Below are positions 54,329 to 64,000 of a DNA stretch of 64,000 bases, one piece after another. This DNA is from Eimeria necatrix (taxonomy: Eukaryota; Apicomplexa; Conoidasida; Eucoccidiorida; Eimeriidae): contig NW_013654362.1 of assembly GCF_000499385.1 (NCBI RefSeq), positions 1-64,000 on the forward strand, read 5' to 3'. A model generated the notes under the pieces. That model was given only the letters and a program-made list of their open reading frames with translations. It was not told where the DNA came from and searched no databases. The position numbers were made by a program, and so were the translations under genes. The first letter of the stretch is position 1. Each line of letters opens with the position of its first letter.

Positions 54329-57300
54329 TCAGGCAATGACATACAAACGACATGCCACGAGATGGCCAAACCAACAACGAACATAATGCAGTGCTTCTTC
54401 AAGTGTTGCAGAAACTGCACATGTTTTTCTGAGCAAGACGCCGTGACGAGCAGGGGCGGATGCAAGAATGCGCTGTGCTGTGGGTGGGGGCGAACCGTTT
54501 AGCAGCATCACAGAGAGATCCGAAACGATGTGTTTCTCCAAATATCTTTTGAGGGGTCGTGCCCCAAATGCTGGATCGAATGCCTCTTCTAGTGCATGCT
54601 CCAGCGCTCTGTCAGTTAGTTGCAAATCTATACGTTTTTCGCGGAGGCGCTGACGGACCTCATCCACTTGCAGCCGCATCACCTACACCGCCCCACGCTC
54701 GTCGAAAAAGAAGATATGAAATGAGTCCCGATTATGGGCAGAAGAGCACTAAACAGAGGTAACTGTTCATATATATTTCTGTCAGGGTTACATTTGCACG
54801 CCAAAGCATATAGGCCACGAAGTACAGCTTTTGAAGCGTTCAAGGGCTACCAGTGAAGCACGGTCCATCCTGCTATGAGAGCCTCAGCTAAGGTGATACC
54901 GAATTCACGGACCTCCTTTAGGTCCGTATCACTGAGCGCTTTAAATGCCACGATGTCGTCCAGGCGGTTGAGCAACTCGGGTCTAAATATATGTCGCACT
55001 TCCTTCATCACCTTTGTGAAAGCTTCAGCAAAGGCCTCCTCAGCCTTTTCTGGACCTGAATTTCATGAACACCGTATCAGTTATGCATCACGAAGACTAC
55101 GTAACGCAGTCAGTCAGGCATGAGCATTCCCCCAAGTATAAGGATATCGACGTAGCTATTTCGGAGCAAAAACTCGCAGTCCGAATGGCGATACCAATGT
55201 ATGGCCATTGTAACCCGGCAACAGATTATATCACAGAGACTTTGCATTGGTGAAGTAAGTGAATCAACTGATTTAGCCGGAACTAGTGATGCCTGCATAT
55301 CGAAGAGATAGGAAAGAGTCCATACCGGCCACATAATTCTCAGCCGCTGCAAGAAGATGATGGGCGCCTATGTTTGAGGTGAGAATTAGCAAACAGTTGG
55401 AAAAGTCCACAGTGCGGCCTTGAGAATCAGTGAGGCGCCCTTCATCAAGGACTTGCAGTAGAACATTCCAGACCTGACAACAGCTATTCGAACTCTACAG
55501 TTTTGAGTTTCACGCACTCGCTAGCATTCAGCCGTTCGGATAAGTCTGCTGTAGACGCGAACAGTGGCACCACACCTACACTGCACTGCTCTCGGGAACA
55601 CCGCTATTGACTGAGTCTCTTCGTATCTGCCGACTGCGCCGATCTAATGTTCTCCCAGCTTTCCCTTGAACTCACTTGGTGATGAGCCTTCTCCACTTCA
55701 TCAAGTAATACTACTGAATAGGGGTTGCGCCGGACTGCCTCGGTGAGCTGGCCTCCTTCCTCATGGCCAACGTAACCCGGCGGGGCCCCAATAAGTCGAG
55801 CGACAGAATGAGACTCCATGTACTCTGACATGTCCAAGCGTACGATGCGTTCTTTTGTATCGAACAGCTCTTCAGCCACAGCTTTGCACAATTCCGTTTT
55901 CCCGACTCCGGTCTATGCCATATTGCATTGGCAAAAAAATGCACACCAATGCACTGCTGCAAAAGCTGCGGCCAAACTTTCTGAAGATTGTAGGATAATC
56001 AAAGCAATGCCAACTATGTCATTGATGGAAATTGTCCACCAGCGATGTGCTAAAAAAGGAGTTTCATGAGGTTTCAAGACAACTCACGGGACCTAAAAAG
56101 AGGAAGCTTCCTATTGGCTTGTTACGTCTGGCGAGCCCTGCTGCTGACCTCAAGATTGACTCAGATACGGCAGTAACAGCTGCAATCTGCCCAACGACAC
56201 GCCTAGAGAGTTTTTCTTTGAGCTGCAAAAGCCGTTCTTTTTCTGTTTGTGTCAGCTTTTGCACCGGGATGTTTGTCCAACGGTGCACAACGTCAGCTAT
56301 CTGCTCTGGGCCAACAACCTGCGCCACAACAACAAGCACGCAATCGTATCCCCGTTAATTCCCCTCAACCTACCCCGCTCATGTACGGAAAAGATCGCAA
56401 ATAATTGGAAATACAAAGAATTTTCCGCCACCGCTGCAAAAGCTTGTAGGGCTCCTTGGCGCAGCAGCGCACGTCTTGCCTGCTTCACATTTCCCATGTT
56501 TTACTCATATCTGTCTAAACAAGTACATTATATTACACTGCAAAGCGGTACCTCTGTCAAGAGCGGTTTGTGCGTCTTTTCATACGTCTCCTGCTCCTTT
56601 CGCAGCTCCGTGAGACGCTTCTGCAGTCCAGGCAGCGCGTCGTACCGGAGCTCTGCGACGAGATCCATCTGGCCAAGCCTCTCTGCTTTTTCAATTTTTG
56701 CCTTTAGCTCATCTTCCTTCAATGCAAGTTGCCGCAATTCATCAAGAGTCTCTTTTTCGCGGGTGTACTGGAGCTGGAGCGGCTTCAGTGTTTCCCTGTG
56801 CTTTGCAATCTCTTGTCGGACCTCATTTAGGCGTTCTTGCGAAGCAGCGTCGCTTTCCTTTGCCAACGCCGTTGCCTCAACCTCTAATAAGAAATAAAGA
56901 ACACGCATGCACAGACTGACCGAAGAGAAAAGTTCACCTCCTCAAAGATGTGCACCTCGAAATGATCTATGGATGGTAGGGGAGCGTGGCAAATAAGAAA
57001 GCTATCTCCATAGACACCCATACTCTAATTATGTGCACGACGGAAGCTGAAGCAACCGTACCCAGCTGAAATATCAGTCGCTCGAGGCGGTCCATAATTT
57101 CTGGCTTGCTATCAACCTGAACGCGGGCGATCGCGCAGGCCTCGTCCATGAGATCAATGGCCTTATCGGGTAAGAATCTGGAAGTAATGTAGCGATCCTG
57201 CGTGGTAAGCACACGGGAAGCACTGCCATGAAACATATCTGGCTGTGCATATACCCGGATAACAAAAAGGGTTCTTCTCTCGCGTGTTTCCTCACTGATC

Positions 57301-59115
57301 CCTAGAAAACGAAGCATGCTGTCAAAGTGGAGCCATGGCGACTCCTCAAATGAAAGAAGGAAAGTGCTATTTCACAGTGGACGCTTACCGCCAGTTGAGC
57401 TGCTTCTACAAGGGCACTGTCCAGGATCCTAACTCCGTGATGTGCGGCGTAGCGATCCTTCAAACCTCGAAGGATGGATATCGTCGCAGAGACAGAAGGC
57501 TCGTGAACATGCACTTGCTGAAAACGTCTCTCAAACGCAGCGTCCTTCTCCACGTGCTTTCGGTACTCATCAAGGGTCGTTGCACCAATACAGCGGAGCT
57601 CTCCCCTGCAATAAAAAGGGCAACGAGCGCAGGGGCTTATGCGTCTCAAGTAACCCAGCTTGTTTTCTGATTATCGTTCCTCGCTACTTATTCCAAGCGC
57701 GCTTTTTTAGTCCTAAATTGCACGAAATAAGAATGAAGACGAGACAGCGACACTGATCAAGCATATACAAAAAGCCTGGATAGTTCCGCCAGCGTCTTAC
57801 TCAGTGCAGCAGCTGATATGTACAGCAATTCACGCTTAGGAAAAATCTACATTATGTAGAAAGAACACAAATTAGTCTTAAAAAGTACGATCTCATGTAC
57901 CTAGCGAGCATCGGCTTCAAAAGATTAGCTGCATCCATAGCACCATCTGTCTTGCCCGCACCCATGACCATATGTATCTCGTCAATAAAAAGAATAACCG
58001 AGCCCTCTGCATTCTTAACCTCCATTAGAACTGCTTTAAGACGTTCCTCGAATTCCCCCCGGTACTTCGCACCAGATATGAGGGCTCCCAAGTCGAGCGA
58101 TATCACTCGGCAGCGCAATGAGGACGGCACATCCCCCTCAACAACACGTCTGGCAAGCCCCTCCACAATTGCAGACTTTCCCACACCTGGGCAGAATTCA
58201 TACAGTTCAGCCTGACATATGTATGCTCTGTGGTTGTTGGGCTAGCAACATGGGGAAGCTGGCAGGGCATACCAAGACTTGCCTGGCTCGCCAATTAAGA
58301 CAGGGTTATTCTTTGTTCTCCTGCAGAGAATGCGGATTACCCTTCTAATTTCCTCATCCCTGCCAATAACAGGGTCCAGCTTCCCCTGTTCCGCCAAGTC
58401 AGTGAAATCTATTCCATATTTCGTGAGAGCATCAAAGTTTTGGTCGGCCGCTTCTCCCGTTACTCGCGCTCCCGCTCGGAGCTTCATACAAACTTCCTTT
58501 ATTTTCTTGTAGTCACAGCCAGCTTGCTGAAGTATGTGTTTAATTGTGCGGTTTTCGCATACTGCCAATAACAAATGGTCCACCGCCAGGTGAGTGTCCT
58601 CTGCAAGAAAAGCATCAAAACAGAGTCAGCTCGTTCGGTCGCTGGATGTCAGAGTTTATTCGAGGGAGGAAGAAATCGACAGAGGCCACGAGAGCGTATT
58701 CCGCAGTGCGGCATGGCTCAATCCCTCACAGGGCACTGGGCAAAACAACAAGCTTGCGTGAAGCCCCTATGTATAAGTCTAGGTTTCCAGACAGTTGTGC
58801 GTCGGGCGCACTCATTTCAGTTTGGATGGTTTTAGCTTGACGAAATACTGCAGTGCACGCATGGTTTGGTCCAATGTACTGAGGTGGAGGGTTCTGAGCT
58901 GGGAACTTCGAAATCTCCAAATCTACTTGTTCATGAAGGAGAGTCAGATCTGTCCCGACCTTCCGCAAGGCCTGGGTAGGAAGCTGCTGCGGATCTTGCA
59001 ATAGGGCCGACAAAAGATGAACAGGGTCAATTTGTGGAGCTCCACGCTCCCTGCATATCTCCTGCGCAGCTGTGTAAACCTTGCGCACGAGCCCAGTCCA
59101 CTGAGCCGGATCCAT
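54329..59115 (-). CDS. ClpB: ClpB/Hsp104-type AAA+ disaggregase
   Basis: Eleven exons, all phases closing to 901 aa: 59115-58812, 58600-58283, 58186-57901, 57605-57389, 57197-57062, 56883-56552, 56318-56089, 55912-55675, 55473-55326, 55055-54913 and 54682-54329. Start is [12 protein letters not shown]. The N domain has [17 protein letters not shown]1 has [15 protein letters not shown] (Walker A), [30 protein letters not shown] (Walker B) and [16 protein letters not shown] ClpB middle coiled coil follows ([14 protein letters not shown]), then [13 protein letters not shown]2 has [41 protein letters not shown] and [15 protein letters not shown]. The end carries [15 protein letters not shown] and the C domain [14 protein letters not shown]. 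Family members thread aggregated protein with Hsp70. No signal or transit peptide is visible, suggesting a cytosolic form rather than the apicoplast one. The intron after GEPG uses a GC donor. The last ~40 residues are unusual, so an alternative final exon is possible. Confidence 0.93.
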
Positions 59116-59207
59116 CTTCTGCTTGCACAAGATGTCGTGAACTTTAGTCCTCTATGTTACAATCTTTCCTACTAGTTTCACGGCGAGGCACAGTTTGTGC
59201 AGTTGCA
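59116..59207. promoter_or_regulatory. 92-bp divergent promoter region
   Basis: Only 92 bases separate the ATG of ClpB (minus) from the ATG of the small gene (plus). 5' UTRs and core promoters of both must lie here or overlap the neighbouring gene. No heat-shock element consensus could be identified with confidence. Confidence 0.5.
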
Positions 59208-60648
59208 ATGGCTGGTCAAACGAAATCGCCGAAATTGCCTGACAGTGGAGTTGAGTCGGACGAGAATGCTGCTCAGCGTGTGTGGGTGAACCTTCTTAAA
59301 GACCCCAAGGAACTTGCCTTTAACTGCAAATTAATTTGGTAGGAACTTCGAAAAATAATTAGTGAGATGTTTCTATTGGCCGCCGCCACCAGCCGATTAT
59401 GCTTGTGAACCTTAGCTGAACCACTGGCAGTCATGTGATGTGTGTGGAACAAGCATGCTACCTCAATCAGGCCCAAAGCTGGTACACTGTAGACGTAGCT
59501 TTAATACAAAAGAGCTGCAACAAAGTCACTTATGTATGCTGGGAATGCATTGTTTCAGTCACTTGGTGGCAAATAAGAGCCGATTTTCAGCTATGTAATT
59601 GAAGTGGGTCGCTGGACCACTCTGCAAGCTGCTGGTGAGCCTGGGTCGCATTTAGATTCCTTTCAGGTTCGTAAACCCGTCTGCTCAAAGGCTCACTATG
59701 AAAGCCGAGGCCAGTCCCAATAGCCTGCAAGGAGATTCACTGAAAGAGCAAAGTTTGCGCTTCCTCTAGCGCGTCCCACCCAATTGCTGGTCACCTTGCA
59801 ATCAGTTGCCCTTAAGGCCCTGTGAAAGCTGAGTTCTCCGGACAAGTGCTATGAACATCTAGTCCTCAGTTAAATCTGAAAGTTATGTGATTCTTGGTGC
59901 TGTTTCACTTAATGTGCTTGGTGTCATGTTTTGCAGTTTCCGCAGCAGCCTGGCCAAAGCACTCTTGCGGAACCCCAGCAGGTTAATATGCAGCGAAATC
60001 GTACAAGAATAGTATGAACTTAAGACATGTAGAGTTACAGGGACCTTTGTCCATGCTGCAGTCCCATGCTATTTGAGGTGTTGCAATTTTTCCTATTCAT
60101 ACAGGTGCATATAATCCGTGATGAGCGGAAAGAGATATTGGCATTTGCTCACTGGCAGCTAACTCTACAATGCCGCGGCCATGAGACGGAAGAGAAACGC
60201 TGGGGCAACGCCGGAAAGTTGCGTCTCTCTTCAGCGGTAAGCAGAGTCTAAGAGCAGCCTGAGCAAGCAGCCTCTGGTCTGGAGGTTCTGTCGCAGACCA
60301 CGGGTATAAGAGTTCCTGCACCTGGCTTCTAGATATGTCTTCTTCGAAAAAATAATATGCCATAATTCCTGCTTTATGAAATACTCTGGAAAAACACATA
60401 CGTGTCGGACTTTGCAGTTTGGCGAAAGCGACGCATGTCTGGTTCACGGTGAGGACCGTACCGGTAATTCCAGCTCATTCACAAATTGGAGCGCTTGGTT
60501 GTAGCTAGAGAACATCTCTTGTTTGCAGCCCTATGGATGCTGCATGGTGTCCCGGCGCGTTCGGAAACCAGGACTTTCGTATCACAGGATGCCTCAGGTG
60601 CAGAAACTCTATAGCTGTTTTGAAGCTTTTCAAAAGCCTAGCCGCTGA
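59208..60648 (+). CDS. Small multi-exon protein, unknown function
   Basis: Exon 1 is 59208-59338 (MAGQTKSPKLPDSG, then AQRVWVNLLKDPKELAFNCKLIW; donor GTAGGA). Later exons with clear sites: 59937-59981 (FPQQPGQSTLAEPQQ), 60105-60236 (VHIIRDERKEILAFAHWQL, CRGHETEEKRWG; donor GTAAGC) and 60529-60648 (PYGCCMVSRRVRKPG, ending FEAFQKPSR). The last three join in phase. Exon 1 ends in another phase, so at least one exon is missing, possibly near 59669 (after TTTCAG, reading FVNPSAQRLTMKAEA). About 160-180 aa, basic, no signal peptide. I do not recognise the family. An alternative frame from 60533 to 60723 (ending GPILEAVHF) is also open, so the C-terminus is not certain. Confidence 0.5.
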
Positions 60649-61248
60649 GCCCTTTGGTACAGGCATTCTGGCAAAGGAAAGCCGAAAAGTTGGTGGCCCT
60701 ATTTTGGAGGCAGTTCACTTCTGATTATAACCGTCACAAGACGAGACCCACCCCATCGTAAAGCGTTGCAGAAAAGACATGAACGCCACAGGACGTGCTG
60801 CAATCCAGTGTGAACACTCTAAATTGAACTAAGCTGGGTAGGGAGGGCCTTCTGGCTGCCAAAGAATTGTCATAGCTTTGTCTTCTTCGACTCCGTCTCG
60901 CCGCCATCTTCCATGGACAAGGTGCGACGCTGGAAGACAGGGCCAAATCTACTGCAGTTCCCATATGCTTCAGAGTCTCAAGAGCTACTCTCTGTCTAAA
61001 ATATGCGGCAGTTAGTGGGTTGTGCAAGTTCAGGCACATGAAATTGCGCGACTTGTAGCTGTGGACGACGTTAACAAACGTGCCCCATGCTACCACGGCA
61101 ACATGTTGAAATGCACAAAATGTGATATGCCGTGTCCCACACAGTGATACTAGTAGGTCCTGGGATGTGCAGTAAGAAGCCTATCATGCATGTGCGGCCG
61201 TCTGATTCGGAGAGAAGGTATTGCTTCTAATTAATTGTCTTTTGGTCC
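60649..61248. other. Convergent intergenic region
   Basis: About 600 bp between the small plus-strand gene and the helicase 3' end. A 120-codon minus frame at 60734-61096 starts MVAWGTFVNVV but has no recognised domain and no clear splice link to the helicase. Confidence 0.45.
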
Positions 61249-64000
61249 TTAATTCCAAGTAAGAGACGCACACGACAGCACTGCCCACTTAGTTAGCTTT
61301 GCTGATACCGCAAATGCAGTTGTATGCAATGACTGTGCAGTGGCTACTTTTCCGTGTATGCAACAACTGTGCAAAGTTTGAATACTAGAAAACGCAAAAA
61401 AATCTTTTTTTTTTAGCAAGGAGACGACTCCGTGTTTCCGTGTCCCTTCTGAAAAAACAGCGACGTGTTCTTGCCAGATTTCAACGTATGCAGTGGGTCT
61501 AGACTGACGTGCTGGGGTGTCCTGCAGCGAGGAAGGAACATGCCTTCTGTTATTCTCCTCTTCAGAGAGGGATGATCCAACGGCAACACTGCTCCAAGCA
61601 TCCTTAAGAATAGGAGAAAGCTCTGCAGGAGGCATCCAGCACAGAAATACTTGAGGAGCTACTGAGCTGAATATGATGCAAAATACAGCCGGTTCTATAC
61701 AGCACATGGCGAGAGCCTTGCGTGGCTGTGAGCGACCCATCCTCGTAGATGGGCAGCAATTCCCTTCAGCTAATATCAAGATGGCTGGGGTTTTTGCCGT
61801 TGCCTCTTTCTGATATTCTGCCCTTACAACGTAGCGCGGAAGCAATGTATGTGACCTGAAGAGACTCACGCGCCAAGTAGGCGAGGCGTCGACAAGTGCT
61901 TGCGCATTGCCAATGATTATGAGGCCTCCGCTAGCCCTAGATAATGCAACATTAATCCGTCGCGGGTCAAACAGGAAGAATTCATGGTCACTCTGCAAAA
62001 AATAAGCACTCGGCAACTTGACTGGAGAGCTGATAAAAAAAGCAACTATTGGGCGAATTTTCAGAGGAAAAGGCCATAAGACAAAACGCTGGCAAATCTG
62101 AAAAAGAGAAGACAGAGGTCGAGCAACCTAGCCCACAATTCAGACTCAGCGGTTAACAAACATGAATGAGCATGACACGCCCCTACACACTCATGCTGGT
62201 GTCTTTTCTAGCTATTGCCAACACAGAGCAACTGTAAGGGCCTTGAACTGCTTAAGTGCATACCCTACGAAACCCCTTGACAGCAGACAGGATGACGTAT
62301 TTTCTCTCATGGCCCTGAAATCCGTCAACAGTAAAGACCTGCGGGTGTGGGCGGCACCTCTCATCCAGTACGTCGAGAGCCTGCGAAGCGCACAAATCTT
62401 ATATCAGATGAGCGGGAAAGCCCCTCATCCAAATTTCAGTAATTACATAAAACGTCATCGCCAATTTTATTCAGTCTTATCTAAAGAGGGCCAGTAACAA
62501 GACCTGCCAGCCAAAACTTTTCATACTATGGCCTCTGCAAATGTAGTTCTCACAGGCTGAACAAAGCACAATCGACCTGAACGCCTTGAAGGCTTCTGGG
62601 CGCCATCTAGCTGCTCCTAAATCGCAAGCATACAAAAGAATGCAGCAGTCACAGACGGGAGCATGACTTTCACACTAAACTTCATTGTGACTCATGCAAG
62701 CAGTAACACTTACCACAGGGTGCAGAATCCGTGAAAGGAGCTGCGCTTGCGCCTGGTAAGGAGTAAGCACTGCTATTTCTGCCTTTGAGGCACCGCAACT
62801 GAGCAACGTTTCCACGCATCTGTAAACCAAAAAAGCCTCTCTGAAGAGAAACATATATCAAAGAAATGCACAAAAGCTACTATATTCATTTTATCTCTTT
62901 ACCTTTGAACGAATCAGTAAAGACCACACAGTCCACATAAAATAAGAGGGCAGCACGATACACTCAACACAGATAATACACCCAATACACACCTCGTAAG
63001 CGATGCCAATGCTAGACACTAGTACATCTGATGCACCAAAATATTACGTAGGAAGGCAATGCTGTGGCAACGAATACTGACAGAGGATTCTGCAGAGAGC
63101 CTTTCACGCGTTGTTCCGCAGGTAGACTCTTCAAAAGTGGCCTGCATCCGTCTGTGACACTTCCTGGGGCCGTTGCAGCGGTACAACTGAGGGCTGCTGC
63201 TGCTAACTCCGTGGTCAAGACGGGTAGCTCAATCGTGGCCAACATGCCTGTCGGGCCTGACGCCCAAAGTGAGGTATCTACGAAAAGAACAGGGAGGACT
63301 TCCGGTATCGCATCGTAAGGCAGATTTTGTGACCAACAGGTTGCCGGGCGTGCAGGCCCTGAAGGCAAGAACTCTGTGTCCATTTGCTCCAAAAGCTTTT
63401 TGGCCAGATCCTTATCACCTTCGCTGCCATCAGGCCATGGAAAATTGTGATCGTGGTTGGTGCCATCCACCTTTAAGAATTGAGTGTCATTCGCATGATT
63501 GCTTCCGGCAAACTCCTCACACTGAGCCAGACCTATAACGTCGTAGAAATTTTGGCTCTCGACTTCGGTGGCATCTGGTGGGGCTAGCGGGCCCTCGGAA
63601 AATCCCGACAGAGACGTTGATCCAGCGACTGCGCGCTGCCCCTCTTGCTTTTGCTCGTTTTCAGGTCGGTTTGGGGGCTTGTGCGGCAGCAACGTTGAGC
63701 CCAAACGCGCAGGATGAGTCAAAAGCATGCCCTCATAAAAGTGAGCAGATATGAAAGCAGCAAGAAGGGGAGGCATCCGAAATTGGAGATTAAGAAGTAC
63801 CGACCTGCATGCGCCACCTGCAAGTTAAACCAAAACACAAATCATGATCCTCTTCTGCGCTTCGCCTTGACACACCAAAGAACAAAACCAACTGCAAACG
63901 TCTAGAAAAAGAGACTCATCCTGACCCTTAAGAGCGCTAAATAGAGAACGAGGGGACGAAGATGGAGGCAGAGCAGACGCCGGTGGTAGCTGCCTCTCAT
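61249..64000 (-). CDS. SF1 RNA/DNA helicase of UPF1/SEN1 type, 5' partial
   Basis: The second RecA-like half of a superfamily 1 helicase is spread over several exons. In gene order: LLNLQFRMPP near 63805-63775 (the family QYRMHP-type motif) followed by ISAHFYEGMLL; PVLFVDTSL near 63270; AEIAVLTPYQAQAQLLSRI near 62785-62730; VFTVDGFQGHERKYVIL near 62335-62285 (motif V); and DPRRINVALSRASGGLIIIGN near 61980-61905 (motif VI). After that, about 200 residues without recognised domains run to a stop at 61249. The first RecA domain with Walker A and B lies beyond the right edge. Splice sites are only partly placed; an acceptor ATGCAG lies just upstream of the LLNLQFRM exon. Relatives act in RNA surveillance, transcription termination or DNA replication. 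Which subfamily this is cannot be told from the C-terminal half. Confidence 0.75.

Noticed and set aside
60463..60476. GGTAATTCCAGCTC, a motif of 18S rRNA
   Set aside because: Similarity ends on both sides after about 14 bases and it falls inside an intron of the small gene; chance match.
1..64000. CRISPR arrays, bacterial operons, telomeric repeats, rRNA genes
   Set aside because: None seen. Tandem repeats lack spacer structure, genes are spliced and no TTTAGGG-type array occurs.

Overview
The window is nuclear DNA of an apicomplexan parasite, most likely an Eimeria-type coccidian; the species cannot be fixed from the sequence. Evidence seen directly: CAG/AGC trinucleotide runs that code for poly-Gln, poly-Ser or poly-Ala depending on frame, spliced eukaryotic genes with GT-AG introns, and eukaryote-only families (coatomer alpha, importin alpha, NOC3, EFG1, PRL phosphatase). 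From general knowledge, such homopolymer-rich proteins and an alternation of repeat-rich and repeat-poor chromosome segments are hallmarks of Eimeria.

Layout. 1-17.3 kb is gene-dense and CAG-rich: a PHO80-like cyclin whose 5' end lies outside the window, a secreted multi-exon protein of unknown function, fragments of one or more unassigned genes (6.7-9.1 kb), an importin-alpha-like armadillo protein on the minus strand, and the head-to-head nucleolar protein NOC3. 17.3-32.7 kb is gene-poor and almost free of CAG runs. It holds a decayed Ty3/gypsy chromovirus with diverged LTRs (27.4-30.2 kb), a second minus-strand remnant (25.5-26.3 kb), short tandem repeats and a long hairpin. 32.7-35.8 kb is CAG-rich again: unresolved exons, then a PRL-type tyrosine phosphatase with a C-terminal CaaX box. 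37.6-64 kb holds mostly conserved housekeeping genes: a Maf-like nucleotide pyrophosphatase (-), EFG1 (+), a secreted protein (-), coatomer alpha (+, 20 exons), a ClpB/Hsp104 chaperone (-, 11 exons), a small multi-exon gene (+), and an SF1 UPF1/SEN1-type helicase (-) running off the right edge.

Functional themes: ribosome biogenesis (NOC3, EFG1), nuclear import (importin alpha), COPI traffic (coatomer alpha), protein disaggregation (ClpB), cell-cycle or phosphate-type kinase control (cyclin), signalling (PRL) and nucleotide-pool cleaning (Maf). Several pairs are head-to-head: importin alpha/NOC3, secreted protein/coatomer alpha (242 bp apart), and ClpB/small gene (92 bp apart). For EFG1, ClpB, importin alpha and most of coatomer alpha I reconstructed splice sites whose phases close without contradiction; other models are partial, as stated in each entry. 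All functional names rest on motif recognition by eye, without database searches.
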